Source: a virus
DNA length: 25,759 nt
Reading direction: 5' to 3' (one strand)
IMG/VR virus record: IMGVR_UViG_3300043409_000303
Location: 1-25,759 of that record
Position 1 is the first letter of the stretch. Each line of letters starts with the position of its first letter. Below the pieces are notes generated by a model that saw only the letters and a list, made by a program, of their open reading frames with translations, was not told the DNA's origin and searched no databases. This document shows positions 1-5,694 of this stretch, piece after piece. The position numbers and the translations under genes were made by a program.

Positions 1-31
1 GTAGGGAATTAATGTCTCTATATTAATCTGC

Positions 32-307
32 TCAACCTGCATTTACAAATCCCTCAATAGCCCCGGCTTTTACTGCTGGTACTGACATTCTGACTCGGTG
101 ATAGGTGTATGACCAGACTTCCTTTCGACCCTTAATATTATCAGCCTTTATTCTTTCGCGAGTAACGTACCTCTGTTTTAATAGATAGCACATGACCATT
201 GAGATTTCGTTAGATTTTAAGGTGGTCTTTTCAGCGATCTGTGCCAGCGTTATCTTGCCTTCATGCTCTCGTAGTAATGCTCTTATCTTTACTGCTGCGT
301 TAGCCAT
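32..307 (-). CDS. small winged-helix-like protein
   Basis: A 91-residue protein at the downstream end of the minus-strand small-gene string. Residues about 5-50 read as a helix-turn-helix: IRALLREHEGKITLAQIAE, then a second helix with KSNEISMVMCYLLKQ, followed by a basic beta-wing-like segment (RYVTRERIKADNIKGRKEVWSY). This is the usual pattern of a small winged-helix DNA-binding protein, so a role as a phage transcription regulator is inferred. No catalytic motif is visible. The gene ends only 32 bases from the window edge, so its downstream partner is not seen. It could equally be a non-regulatory wHTH structural protein. Confidence 0.65.
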   Translation of the reverse strand: MANAAVKIRALLREHEGKITLAQIAEKTTLKSNEISMVMCYLLKQRYVTRERIKADNIKGRKEVWSYTYHRVRMSVPAVKAGAIEGFVNAG

Positions 308-347
308 TCCTGTCTCCTAGATGTAGTAGCCACGCGAGTATTATATC

Positions 348-575
348 TCATATAATCATTGCAGCTATGACACATATTAGACTGCCAACGGATGCTATGA
401 ATGCCACTTTGATCCATAGTACGAGCCGCCTATCATCTTCATCCCAACTACTTGATATATAGCCCCGCCCTATGCCGCGAGGAGCGTTTAGGTAGGGTAG
501 ATACCCATCATAGTTCTTGCTGCGTTCTGCGCCTTCTCGTGACGTTCTGGGGGATGTATCGTAATTTGAGTTCAT
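348..575 (-). CDS. small single-pass membrane protein, hypothetical
   Basis: A 75-residue protein with a polar, Arg/Ser/Tyr-rich N-terminal half and one strongly hydrophobic C-terminal segment at about residues 52-75 (LWIKVAFIASVGSLICVIAA). This predicts a tail-anchored inner-membrane protein with its N-terminus in the cytoplasm. Its ATG overlaps the stop of the upstream gene (ATGA), and the Shine-Dalgarno lies inside the end of that gene, so translation should be coupled. I do not recognise a family. Small membrane proteins in early phage operons can act in host takeover or exclusion, but nothing here shows this. Confidence 0.6.
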   Translation of the reverse strand: MNSNYDTSPRTSREGAERSKNYDGYLPYLNAPRGIGRGYISSSWDEDDRRLVLWIKVAFIASVGSLICVIAAMII

Positions 576-907
576 GTGTTCTTCTCCTTTATCTTGGCTT
601 CAATGGTTCGGATAGCCGCATTGACAGATTGACCTGACTTCACGCAATAGCGCGCGGCATCATCAACTTCCTCATCCGTCAGACCCAACCATTCACGATG
701 CGTGTAAAGTGGTATCCATCCCAAGTCTCTCGGATGTTGCTCACAAATTGTTGCTTCAAATCCAATTTCGGGGCATATCTGTTCATACTCAGGGTCAGGG
801 TTAAGCCATGCTATTGGTCTGCTCATTTTTGGTGGGCAGACAGGCATATTACCCCCTCCTACAAAATGAGAACCTGATTCCACTCCGCATTTTGGGCATT
901 CACTCAT
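572..907 (-). CDS. hypothetical protein with N-terminal zinc-ribbon-like motif
   Basis: A 111-residue protein. It opens with CPKCG (residues 4-8) and has further cysteines near residues 24, 45 and 55, so a small zinc-binding ribbon is possible. The middle contains WIPLYTHREW followed by LTDEEVDDAARY, a combination typical of small accessory phage proteins. The C-terminus is a charged helix ending in KEKNT, the same tail found on neighbouring proteins because the Shine-Dalgarno of the next gene is embedded in this sequence. It overlaps its neighbours on both sides by four bases. Function is unknown. Confidence 0.65.
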   Translation of the reverse strand: MSECPKCGVESGSHFVGGGNMPVCPPKMSRPIAWLNPDPEYEQICPEIGFEATICEQHPRDLGWIPLYTHREWLGLTDEEVDDAARYCVKSGQSVNAAIRTIEAKIKEKNT

Positions 908-1104
908 GCGCTTTCCTTAGTGTCAGTCCACTTCCATCCAATGAAAATGTAGGTCATCTTTTGGTGAAACCAATTTGGGCGTTCTACTAGACATATTCTC
1001 ATGCCGTTCGTGCCACCAATACTCCAATGTCCGCTATATACTGGGGCTGGGGCTATATAGGTAATTGGGTTGAATGTGATATGTTGTGGTGTGCTATCAC
1101 TCAT
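904..1104 (-). CDS. hypothetical small protein
   Basis: A 66-residue protein of unknown function. It is rich in aromatic residues (PVYSGHWSIGG, NWFHQKMTYIFIGWKW) and looks like a small beta-rich globular domain with no membrane segment or known motif. The start ATG is set by the shared junction cassette just upstream, with GGAG seven bases before the ATG and the stop of the preceding 59-codon gene overlapping it as ATGA. The downstream gene begins in the same ATGA fashion. The consistent spacing supports the gene as real even though I cannot assign it. Confidence 0.6.
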   Translation of the reverse strand: MSDSTPQHITFNPITYIAPAPVYSGHWSIGGTNGMRICLVERPNWFHQKMTYIFIGWKWTDTKESA

Positions 1105-1280
1105 GTGTTCTCCTTGTCATAAGCAACTAAAGCGGCATGTGCAGCAGCATAAGTTTCCCAACAATCGGCATAAGCAACGTCAGCAGCATACGTTGCCCTA
1201 GCATCAGCAACATCTGAGGCAGCATTATAAGCAACCATCGCATCCTCAACTGCCCTCACTAGTTCTTCTCTTGTACTCAT
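1101..1280 (-). CDS. alanine-rich 59-residue protein (overlooked small ORF)
   Basis: Minus-strand translation from the ATG at 1280 gives 59 codons ending in TGA at 1101-1103. It begins MSTREELVRAVEDAMVAY, continues with repeated Ala/Tyr/Asp clusters (ATYAADVAYAD, TYAAAHAALVAY) and ends DKENT. The start overlaps the upstream stop as ATGA, and the end overlaps the next start the same way, each with the conserved GGAGAACAC Shine-Dalgarno cassette, so the gene fills exactly what would otherwise be a 170-base hole. The composition suggests one long, Ala-rich amphipathic helix or helical hairpin. Function is unknown. Confidence 0.75.
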   Translation of the reverse strand: MSTREELVRAVEDAMVAYNAASDVADARATYAADVAYADCWETYAAAHAALVAYDKENT

Positions 1281-1570
1281 GTGTTCTCCTCATTTAACTT
1301 TTTACCTACACCCATTCCCTTCTCATTCAGCTTAAAAAGCCATTCCCCTTCTTTTCCCATCTCAACGCTTACAAGCCCCGTTGCTACAGTTCCTAGCATC
1401 GCGCGAACATATTTCATGTTCTCGCCACAATGCTCTATCCATTTCGGAGCAACCTCCCATAGCCGTTCTCCCGACTGATCTCTAATCGCTGCGACTAGGT
1501 TCGCCGCCTGCTGTCGCTCCCATCCACACTCAACTAGGTAGTCAATACTCTGCTCTATTGGGTTACTCAT
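1277..1570 (-). CDS. hypothetical protein
   Basis: A 97-residue soluble protein, family not recognised. The N-terminal part (SIDYLVECGWERQQAANLVAAIRDQ) looks helical with a UBA-like or small helical-bundle rhythm. The middle has WIEHCGENMKYVRAMLGTVATG and the C-terminus is Gly/Lys/Glu rich, ending in EENT within the junction cassette. Start and stop both overlap the adjacent genes by four bases. No catalytic or metal-binding pattern is evident. Confidence 0.6.
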   Translation of the reverse strand: MSNPIEQSIDYLVECGWERQQAANLVAAIRDQSGERLWEVAPKWIEHCGENMKYVRAMLGTVATGLVSVEMGKEGEWLFKLNEKGMGVGKKLNEENT

Positions 1571-1836
1571 GTGTTCTTCTCCTTGTATTTCTCATTTAAA
1601 GCCTTCAGCATCTCTATTTGTTTGCTCAAACGCTTGATCTCCCACTTCCTTCTGTGATTACTCATCTCAGTCAGTAGAGCGAACACGGTTTCAATATCCT
1701 GTTCATATGTATAGACCTGCTCCACTAGGTACATACAAATCAAAGGTATTATATCCTCTGTCTCGAGATTGCATACTACGTTATCAAACGCATCAAATGT
1801 CTGCACAGTTTCGCTATACTCTTCGATATTTTTCAT
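1567..1836 (-). CDS. hypothetical helical protein
   Basis: An 89-residue acidic protein. Residues about 1-30 are Glu/Asp rich, residues about 30-40 are more hydrophobic (IIPLICMYLVEQVY), and the last third is a charged probable coiled coil (RKWEIKRLSKQIEMLKALNEKYKEKNT region). The ATG at 1836 overlaps the previous stop as TAATG and is preceded by GAGGTGA at good spacing. The C-terminus again ends in KEKNT because of the junction cassette. No family is recognised. Confidence 0.6.
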   Translation of the reverse strand: MKNIEEYSETVQTFDAFDNVVCNLETEDIIPLICMYLVEQVYTYEQDIETVFALLTEMSNHRRKWEIKRLSKQIEMLKALNEKYKEKNT

Positions 1837-2126
1837 TAGAAGTCACCTCTATTAATTGGATCAGCCTGTCCGTGGCGTGGATCGTCCATTATCTCGTCTA
1901 TGTCGCGTCCATCCTCATCCATTATTGCCATTCTTATTTCTGCATCTTCTTCGGACCTTATTTCCTTACGCCACTCACCATCCTCATAATCTTTGATTAT
2001 TGCTATATAAGATTCCAATAGCTGTTTTTGAGTCGCTTCATCTGCTCGACTGTATGACAGAACGAGCCGAGCCATCGATACCTGATAGTCAGTTGTAGAC
2101 TTATTTAATATCTTTTTAATGTCCAT
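1836..2126 (-). CDS. hypothetical acidic protein
   Basis: A 96-residue protein starting MDIKKILNKSTTDYQVSMAR. I chose the ATG at 2126 because it follows AAAGGA with about seven bases spacing and overlaps the end of the upstream small gene. An earlier in-frame start at 2189 lies inside that upstream gene and lacks a comparable Shine-Dalgarno. The N-terminal half is helical (LVLSYSRADEATQKQLLESY); the C-terminal half is very acidic (EEDAEIRMAIMDEDGRDIDE) and ends in a basic/Gly tail. Function is unknown. Confidence 0.6.
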   Translation of the reverse strand: MDIKKILNKSTTDYQVSMARLVLSYSRADEATQKQLLESYIAIIKDYEDGEWRKEIRSEEDAEIRMAIMDEDGRDIDEIMDDPRHGQADPINRGDF

Positions 2127-2265
2127 TAAATTTTCCTTTATACAATTCGACCATTTTAGATAACTCGTTATATTTTTCTTCAAGAGCAATATATTTTTTT
2201 ACTAAATCATTATGATCCACAACCATTTGATCTATATTTATCTCTTTCAAATTAAAAATATCCAT
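2116..2265 (-). CDS. 49-residue coiled-coil protein (overlooked small ORF)
   Basis: A minus-strand ORF from the ATG at 2265 to TAA at 2116-2118. It begins MDIFNLKEINIDQMVVDHND and continues with a heptad-like helix (LVKKYIALEEKYNELSKMVE). The start shares an A with the stop of the preceding small gene (TAATG), and its 3' end contains the AAAGGA used by the next gene, with which it overlaps by 11 bases in another frame. This tiling, with no slack, supports it as real. A short dimeric coiled coil is inferred. Function is unknown. Confidence 0.55.
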   Translation of the reverse strand: MDIFNLKEINIDQMVVDHNDLVKKYIALEEKYNELSKMVELYKGKFNGH

Positions 2266-2396
2266 TACATTCTCCCGCATTGATCAATTATTGAGGTTAT
2301 TGCTACAGACAGCACTATTATAACCACGATCAGCCACGGGGTAGGCTCGAATGGCTTGCGTGGTGGGCGGGGAAAGAACTCGTCGTATTTACTCAT
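2265..2396 (-). CDS. 43-residue single-pass membrane protein (overlooked small ORF)
   Basis: A minus-strand ORF with ATG at 2396 and TAA at 2265-2267. It has a proline/arginine-rich N-terminus (MSKYDEFFPRPPRKPFEPTP) and then one membrane segment at about residues 21-37 (WLIVVIIVLSVAITSII), ending DQCGRM. It is preceded by a strong Shine-Dalgarno, AAGGAGATACAA, directly before the ATG; the same 14-base AGGAGATACAAATG occurs before the gene at 2622. The positive-rich N-terminus implies a cytoplasmic N-terminus. Function is unknown. Confidence 0.65.
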   Translation of the reverse strand: MSKYDEFFPRPPRKPFEPTPWLIVVIIVLSVAITSIIDQCGRM

Positions 2397-2411
2397 TTGT
2401 ATCTCCTTAGA

Positions 2412-2430
2412 ACCCCCCCGTGTGGGGGGT
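2412..2430 (-). promoter_or_regulatory. GC-only hairpin between two small genes
   Basis: A perfect seven-base-pair stem (six G-C pairs and one A-T) with a five-base loop lies in the 43-base gap between the gene ending at 2440 and the Shine-Dalgarno of the gene starting at 2396. On the minus strand it is followed by TTCTAAGGAG rather than a U-tract, so it is not a standard terminator. A role in mRNA processing, 3'-end protection or translational insulation is inferred. Confidence 0.5.
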
Positions 2431-2439
2431 GGCTGTCAA

Positions 2440-2622
2440 TCAATCAGTAAGAACGAATTGGTTACTACTACAGGCAAAATTCTCGTCAGTTGTGGTCGAG
2501 CGAACAAAAATGCGAGATGCGTGTTTTTCACAAACACTCTCTATAAAATAAACCGCATCAGATTTAGGATTGATCTTAAAAAACTCACCAATCTTTACGT
2601 CTTTAAGTTTGCATCGTGTCAT
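2440..2622 (-). CDS. hypothetical small protein, first gene of the left operon
   Basis: A 60-residue protein starting MTRCKLKDVKIGEFFKI, followed by AVYFIESVCEKHASRIFVRS and ending NQFVLTD. The pattern of short beta strands with a KxGEFF motif matches a class of small phage proteins usually left unnamed. The ATG is preceded by AGGAGATACAA, an excellent Shine-Dalgarno. It is the first gene after the SSB terminator and the AT-rich putative promoter, so it probably heads a separate transcript covering all the small genes to its left. Function is unknown. Confidence 0.6.
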   Translation of the reverse strand: MTRCKLKDVKIGEFFKINPKSDAVYFIESVCEKHASRIFVRSTTTDENFACSSNQFVLTD

Positions 2623-2701
2623 TTGTATCTCCTGTTTTGGGCTTCAAAATGAGTCCCGATAAAGAATTATGAGTCAATGTATTAGAAAAGGCAACATATT
2701 T

Positions 2702-2731
2702 ATAATACATTTATTTATCTATTATAATCAA
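2702..2731 (-). promoter_or_regulatory. candidate promoter for the left small-gene operon
   Basis: In the very AT-rich gap between the SSB terminator and the gene at 2622, the minus strand carries TTGATT (2726-2731) and TATTAT (2702-2707) separated by 18 bases, a reasonable sigma-70 pair. A second option slightly downstream is TTGCCT with a 17-base spacer and CATAAT. The terminator just upstream makes a fresh promoter here likely; the exact hexamers are uncertain. Confidence 0.4.
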
Positions 2732-2743
2732 TATATTGCAAAC

Positions 2744-2775
2744 AAAAAAAGGGCCACGATTTCTCGCAGCCCTTT
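2744..2775 (-). terminator. intrinsic terminator after ssb (minus strand)
   Basis: On the minus strand AAAGGGC-TG-CGA, a GAAA tetraloop, then TCG-TG-GCCC and seven Ts form a continuous nine-pair stem (two are G-T wobbles) plus A-T extension. The two wobbles become C-A mismatches on the other strand, and the plus strand lacks a U-tract, so the signal is specific to minus-strand transcripts. It lies about 50 bases past the SSB stop and would close the recombination operon. Confidence 0.8.
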
Positions 2776-2824
2776 GCCTTACGGAGGATTGTCGCAACTA
2801 CCAAATTACGACTAGATCAGTTTA

Positions 2825-3235
2825 TCAGAAGGGTAAATTATCATCCATATCATCAAAGGGAGTTTTGTAAGGGTCTGGTTTTTCAGTCTTTATAGGAACT
2901 ACGTTACCCGTCTCTTTTGCCTTTCCACCTAAGAATTGAATGGTATCAGCCGCGATCTTAGTAGAGTATTTCGTTACACCAGACTTGTCCTCATACTTGT
3001 CCGTTTGCAGCCGACCTTGTACGAACACCTGAGAGCCTTTGCCGATGTACTGACCGCAAAGTTCTGCCAGCTTGCCAAACGCTGAAATATTTACCCACTC
3101 AACCCCTTCACTTTTTTTGGTTTTCCAATCACAAGCAATACTGAAACTAGCTACAGAATCGCCAGCCGGGGTGACGCGCAACTCTACATCCCGCCCTAAT
3201 CTCCCGATACCACTCCACTGATTCAAATCAGACAT
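2825..3235 (-). CDS. ssb: single-stranded DNA-binding protein
   Basis: A 136-residue OB-fold SSB of bacterial type. The N-terminal domain (about residues 5-105) has the family landmarks GRLGRDVELRVTPAGDSVA, FSIACDW, EWVNISAFGKLAELC, YIGKGSQVFVQGRL and YEDKSGVTKYSTKI. A short linker then leads to the acidic C-terminal tip DDMDDNLPF, the tail that in SSB proteins docks replication and recombination partners. It overlaps the exonuclease gene by eight bases and is last in the operon before a strong terminator. Its job is to coat single-stranded DNA during phage replication and during annealing by the neighbouring recombination proteins. Confidence 0.95.
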   Translation of the reverse strand: MSDLNQWSGIGRLGRDVELRVTPAGDSVASFSIACDWKTKKSEGVEWVNISAFGKLAELCGQYIGKGSQVFVQGRLQTDKYEDKSGVTKYSTKIAADTIQFLGGKAKETGNVVPIKTEKPDPYKTPFDDMDDNLPF

Positions 3236-3845
3236 TTTTATTCTCCAATTGATTGATTAATACCTCTACTTCGCCTAAAAATTTATGCACTTCTTCTTCC
3301 ATCGTTTCTATTAGAGCGTCATCCCGATCCAGCCTGACTATAAATAACTGTAGATGCTCTGGCACTCTAGGATCAAACGATACAAAGTCGCACCAGGCCC
3401 GACCTGTTACCCACATCTGGGTCTGCATCTGATTGATGTAAGCAGCCGGGGCTTTCTTGTCGAGCAAATAGCCTAAGTGAGTCTGGGTATTAGGACACTT
3501 AATTTCTAATAGACCTCCTGTATCGTTCAGAAGCCCATCAGGTGAGGCGCCTAGCCATTTTATCGTAGGGTGAGTATAGAACTCCGCCTCGTCTACAATA
3601 CGCCCAGTAGCGGCTGCATATCGCATCCTAGCGTAAGGCTCCTGCTCTGTACCCCACAACATCGCCGCAGAACTGAAACTATCAGCAACTTGACCTGTGA
3701 CACGTTCTGCAATTATCTGCATACGGTATTTGGCGCGGGTGACGGCCTCTCCTGATTTCCCCTTTGCTAGTACGTCACTCATCCGGCTGGCTGTGACTGA
3801 ACCAAGACGGCTTTTAAACCAAGCCTCGCTTCCCTGAGTAATCAT
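3228..3845 (-). CDS. YqaJ-type (lambda-exonuclease-like) recombinase nuclease
   Basis: A 205-residue PD-(D/E)XK exonuclease of the YqaJ/lambda Exo superfamily. It starts with the family's N-terminal substrate-entry motif (GSEAWFKSRLGSVTASRM, near residues 5-22). The acidic Glu region (WGTEQEPYARMRY) follows. The catalytic core is WLGASPDGL ... GGLLEIKCP, giving Asp and Glu-x-Lys, and there is a conserved Gln helix (YINQMQTQMWVTGR). Such enzymes resect double-stranded ends 5' to 3' to leave 3' overhangs for a single-strand annealing protein. The Rad52/ERF-like gene two positions upstream and SSB immediately downstream give the standard phage recombination triad. Confidence 0.9.
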   Translation of the reverse strand: MITQGSEAWFKSRLGSVTASRMSDVLAKGKSGEAVTRAKYRMQIIAERVTGQVADSFSSAAMLWGTEQEPYARMRYAAATGRIVDEAEFYTHPTIKWLGASPDGLLNDTGGLLEIKCPNTQTHLGYLLDKKAPAAYINQMQTQMWVTGRAWCDFVSFDPRVPEHLQLFIVRLDRDDALIETMEEEVHKFLGEVEVLINQLENKNV

Positions 3846-4045
3846 TTTAGAAAGTACCTCCCAATGACCTTACCATTGTCTAGGTGGACGTTCTCTGTGT
3901 GAATGTTGTAGCCCATCGAGCGTAAGTTATAAACTCGCGCAGACAGTCTCATACATTGCGCTTCCATCATCGCATCTAAAGAAGTTATCCGGCGTTTCTT
4001 TTTTAGCTGTGCAAGTAACCAAAAGTTCTGAGATGATGGGTTCAT
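3842..4045 (-). CDS. small helix-turn-helix protein (HTH_39-like)
   Basis: A 67-residue protein with WLLAQLKKKRRITSLDAM, then CMRLSARVYNLRSMGYNIHT and NGKVIGRYFL. This is the pattern of the phage helix-turn-helix family in which a locus-wide LKxxxxIT.leAl helix pair is followed by a recognition helix (RLSARVYNLR) and a short beta wing. It overlaps the exonuclease gene and the annealing-protein gene by four bases each, so it is co-translated with the recombination genes. It may regulate the operon or help load recombination proteins on DNA; the sequence does not decide. Confidence 0.7.
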   Translation of the reverse strand: MNPSSQNFWLLAQLKKKRRITSLDAMMEAQCMRLSARVYNLRSMGYNIHTENVHLDNGKVIGRYFLK

Positions 4046-4518
4046 GTAGTTTCCTTTTCTATGTGTAGTACGCCTTTATGCCAGAGTTCAAGACCTGCGC
4101 CGAATCTCATTGCAGCATTTCGCAGCGCATCTCCGATCCGTTCTTTGCTGGCGTTAGCCCCTGTCTTTCCCTGTGCGTCTCCATAACCTAATCGAGTCAC
4201 TCCCAAGACGGTCAGTCGAATCCACATCCCTCCTTCTAAGTCTACAAAGGGTAGTCCGTTCTCATCGTAAGCAAGCGGCTCCCAGTGCCAACTAGGATCG
4301 ACATCGAGAAGCCGATCTGTTAAAGCAGCGTGACCTACATAATCGAGGTGTACTACTTTCGGATGATGCCAGCCGCCACACTCATTACATCTAATACCTT
4401 TCATGTAATCGGCTCGTACTTCTTCGGTCTGTTTTGCTGTAGGTTTTGGTAGTCTACCGATTAGATGATCTGGAAATTTGGTTCTCATCGTTACGGGTTC
4501 GGCTATAATTTTTTCCAT
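4042..4518 (-). CDS. Rad52/ERF-like single-strand annealing protein
   Basis: A 158-residue protein of the Rad52/ERF annealase group. Key stretches are a short CxxC element (RCNECGGWH), VGHAALTDRLLDVDPSWHWEP, GMWIRLTVLGVTRLGYGDA and the signature KERIGDALRNAAMRFGAGLELW, the helical DNA-binding segment shared by phage Rad52-like annealases. I place the start at the ATG at 4518, which follows GGAGG with five bases spacing, rather than an upstream TTG at 4539. It anneals complementary strands exposed by the YqaJ exonuclease encoded just downstream. It is the first gene of the operon, with a putative promoter and palindrome directly upstream. Confidence 0.88.
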   Translation of the reverse strand: MEKIIAEPVTMRTKFPDHLIGRLPKPTAKQTEEVRADYMKGIRCNECGGWHHPKVVHLDYVGHAALTDRLLDVDPSWHWEPLAYDENGLPFVDLEGGMWIRLTVLGVTRLGYGDAQGKTGANASKERIGDALRNAAMRFGAGLELWHKGVLHIEKETT

Positions 4519-4533
4519 TCCAACCTCCAAATA

Positions 4534-4558
4534 TGGCAAAATGCCAACAAGTATTATA
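4534..4558 (-). promoter_or_regulatory. candidate -10 box and operator palindrome of the recombination operon
   Basis: On the minus strand a perfect TATAAT lies at 4553-4558, followed about seven bases later by TGGCA-TTT-TGCCA (4534-4546), a perfect five-base inverted repeat. The palindrome covers the expected transcription start and ends just before the GGAGG of the annealing-protein gene. A repressor binding here could block the operon. No good -35 hexamer is visible at standard spacing, so confidence is moderate. Confidence 0.4.
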
Positions 4559-4583
4559 CCTTAAATCAAGATATATTATAGAA

Positions 4584-5462
4584 CTATCTGCCCTCCCATC
4601 CCTCGATAAAACCTGATAACTGTTTAGCAAGAGATTTGTAAGCCTTATTGTCTATTACAATTAATTTTGTATCTGGATGATATTTTGCCATTCTCTTAAT
4701 TTTTGTTTTGCTTCTATCGTCCATCCACCCCTTTACTTCGTGATAAGACTCCGATCCATTTAATTCTTTTACCCAGAAATCTGGCAAGTAACTCATGCAC
4801 CCGCGCTTTATTCCTTCAAACCAAAAGGTTTTGGATTCGTGCTTCCAATCCGCTATCTGCTTTTTTGATTTAAGCCATTCTAAATATCTCGCGTAATTAG
4901 CCTCCCAAGCAGACCTATAATATTTGCGTTCGCTTCCTATATCTCGCCAAGCAGCCTTCCAAGAAGCGTTTGCTCTGTTCATAGTTTGCTTTGCTCCAGC
5001 TATGCTCATTCTTAATGAATGTGCATCTTTTTTTTCTTCAGACATATTCGCCCACATACTTTTAGAATGTTGGCCCATTACTTCTTTTGCTTCTTTTGTA
5101 TGGGTTTTTCCAAGCATCCCTTTGGGGTGTCCAAAGGTTGCTATTCTTTTTTTTGTTCTTTCGCCGATTATCTTTTTGCGTTCTTCCGTCATTTCGGGGA
5201 ATGTATGCCCAAATTCTACAGCCCTTTTTTTCATAACCGCAGAGTGAACTGGCCTCTTTTTACCTATTTTGCTTAATCTTGCTTTTTCTTGCCACGCTTT
5301 AAAAAACTCAGAATTCTTATCTTGTTTTAAGTTTAATCTGCACGCCATTGTTCTGACTTGTCCATTAGATTTTTGCAGTTCGCCCATACACCATTTTATT
5401 CCCATAGTAGGGTAGTTATTAATAAGCGATTCCTTTTCAGCATCCGTCCATTTTGTTATCAT
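4584..5462 (-). CDS. putative homing endonuclease: HTH + NUMOD3-like motifs + T7-endonuclease-I-like PD-(D/E)XK domain
   Basis: A 292-residue basic protein. Residues about 4-45 (WTDAEKESLINNYPTMGIKWCMGELQ region) look like a Myb/SANT-type HTH. Residues about 60-150 contain several NUMOD3-like DNA-binding motifs (GKKRPVHSAVMKKRA, GKTHTKEAKEVMGQHSKSMW) typical of homing endonucleases. Residues about 180-285 form a nuclease domain with RSAWEANYARYL, YLPDFWV and YHEVKGW, i.e. Glu, Asp and Glu-x-Lys in the order of phage T7 endonuclease I-like enzymes. It is a free-standing gene wedged between the recombination operon and the replication leader, is Lys-rich and AT-rich relative to its neighbours, and has its own Shine-Dalgarno (AGGG). 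The likely role is a mobile nuclease; a debranching/resolvase role is the alternative. Confidence 0.75.
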   Translation of the reverse strand: MITKWTDAEKESLINNYPTMGIKWCMGELQKSNGQVRTMACRLNLKQDKNSEFFKAWQEKARLSKIGKKRPVHSAVMKKRAVEFGHTFPEMTEERKKIIGERTKKRIATFGHPKGMLGKTHTKEAKEVMGQHSKSMWANMSEEKKDAHSLRMSIAGAKQTMNRANASWKAAWRDIGSERKYYRSAWEANYARYLEWLKSKKQIADWKHESKTFWFEGIKRGCMSYLPDFWVKELNGSESYHEVKGWMDDRSKTKIKRMAKYHPDTKLIVIDNKAYKSLAKQLSGFIEGWEGR

Positions 5463-5522
5463 TATTTTCCCTATAGGCTTAAACTAATTATCAACATCTT
5501 ATTCTATAGTTAAAATTAAAAG

Positions 5523-5551
5523 TTTACAAGAATGAAGTTGTAATACATAAT
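5523..5551 (+). promoter_or_regulatory. sigma-70-like promoter for the replication operon
   Basis: TTTACA (5523-5528) and CATAAT (5546-5551) are separated by exactly 17 bases; each hexamer matches the sigma-70 consensus in five of six positions. The expected start near 5558 places the whole structured leader (5559-5694) in the transcript. It sits in the 197-base divergent gap between the minus-strand endonuclease and the plus-strand replication gene. Confidence 0.65.
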
Positions 5552-5558
5552 ACTCATA

Positions 5559-5694
5559 TCGGGATTAGTAACCCCGACTTCAGAGAGGGAGTCAGTTATG
5601 CAATTCAGTATTTTTTTCGGTGAGATAAGGGCTTACAGCCTACCCCTTTCTATGGTTGTATGTCTGTCGGGTTACTACCGACTCTCACCGAAAA
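5559..5694 (+). promoter_or_regulatory. structured leader RNA with nested inverted repeats upstream of the replication gene
   Basis: From the predicted start, the transcript can form TCGGG...CCCGA (5559-5577) and GACTTC-AGAGAG-GGAGTC (5576-5593), the latter holding the Shine-Dalgarno of the leader ORF. A perfect 12-base inverted repeat pairs TTTTCGGTGAGA (5614-5625) with TCTCACCGAAAA (5683-5694), and its 3' arm runs into the AAGGA Shine-Dalgarno of the replication gene. Inside it, AAGGG/CCCTT and GTCGG-GTTACTA-CCGAC (5666-5682) form inner hairpins, giving a three-way junction. GTAACCCCGAC (5568-5578) can alternatively pair with GTCGGGTTAC (5666-5675) with one bulge. The pairings are visible in sequence; the regulatory role is inferred. 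Confidence 0.6.

Larger units (their letters stand above)
572..1584 (-). repeat. recurrent SD/stop/start junction cassette, four copies
   Basis: Four gene junctions in this stretch carry nearly the same sequence on the minus strand, AAGGAGAAGAACACATGA or the shorter AAGGAGAACACATGA. They lie at 572-589, 1101-1115, 1277-1290 and 1567-1584. Each contains the Shine-Dalgarno of the downstream gene, the last codons of the upstream gene (Lys/Glu-Glu-(Lys)-Asn-Thr) and an ATGA start-stop overlap. The junction at 901-916 (AAGGAAAGCGCATGA) looks like a diverged fifth copy. Seen directly in the sequence; the meaning is discussed in the findings. Confidence 0.8.

Noticed and set aside
452-990. Plus-strand frames at 452-637 and 808-990
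   Set aside because: They are antisense to well-supported coupled minus-strand genes and have no ribosome-binding sites.
5614-5694. MITE-like or insertion remnant because of a perfect 12-base terminal inverted repeat
   Set aside because: No target-site duplication at the ends, and the arms fit a leader RNA stem next to the Shine-Dalgarno and an uninterrupted leader ORF.
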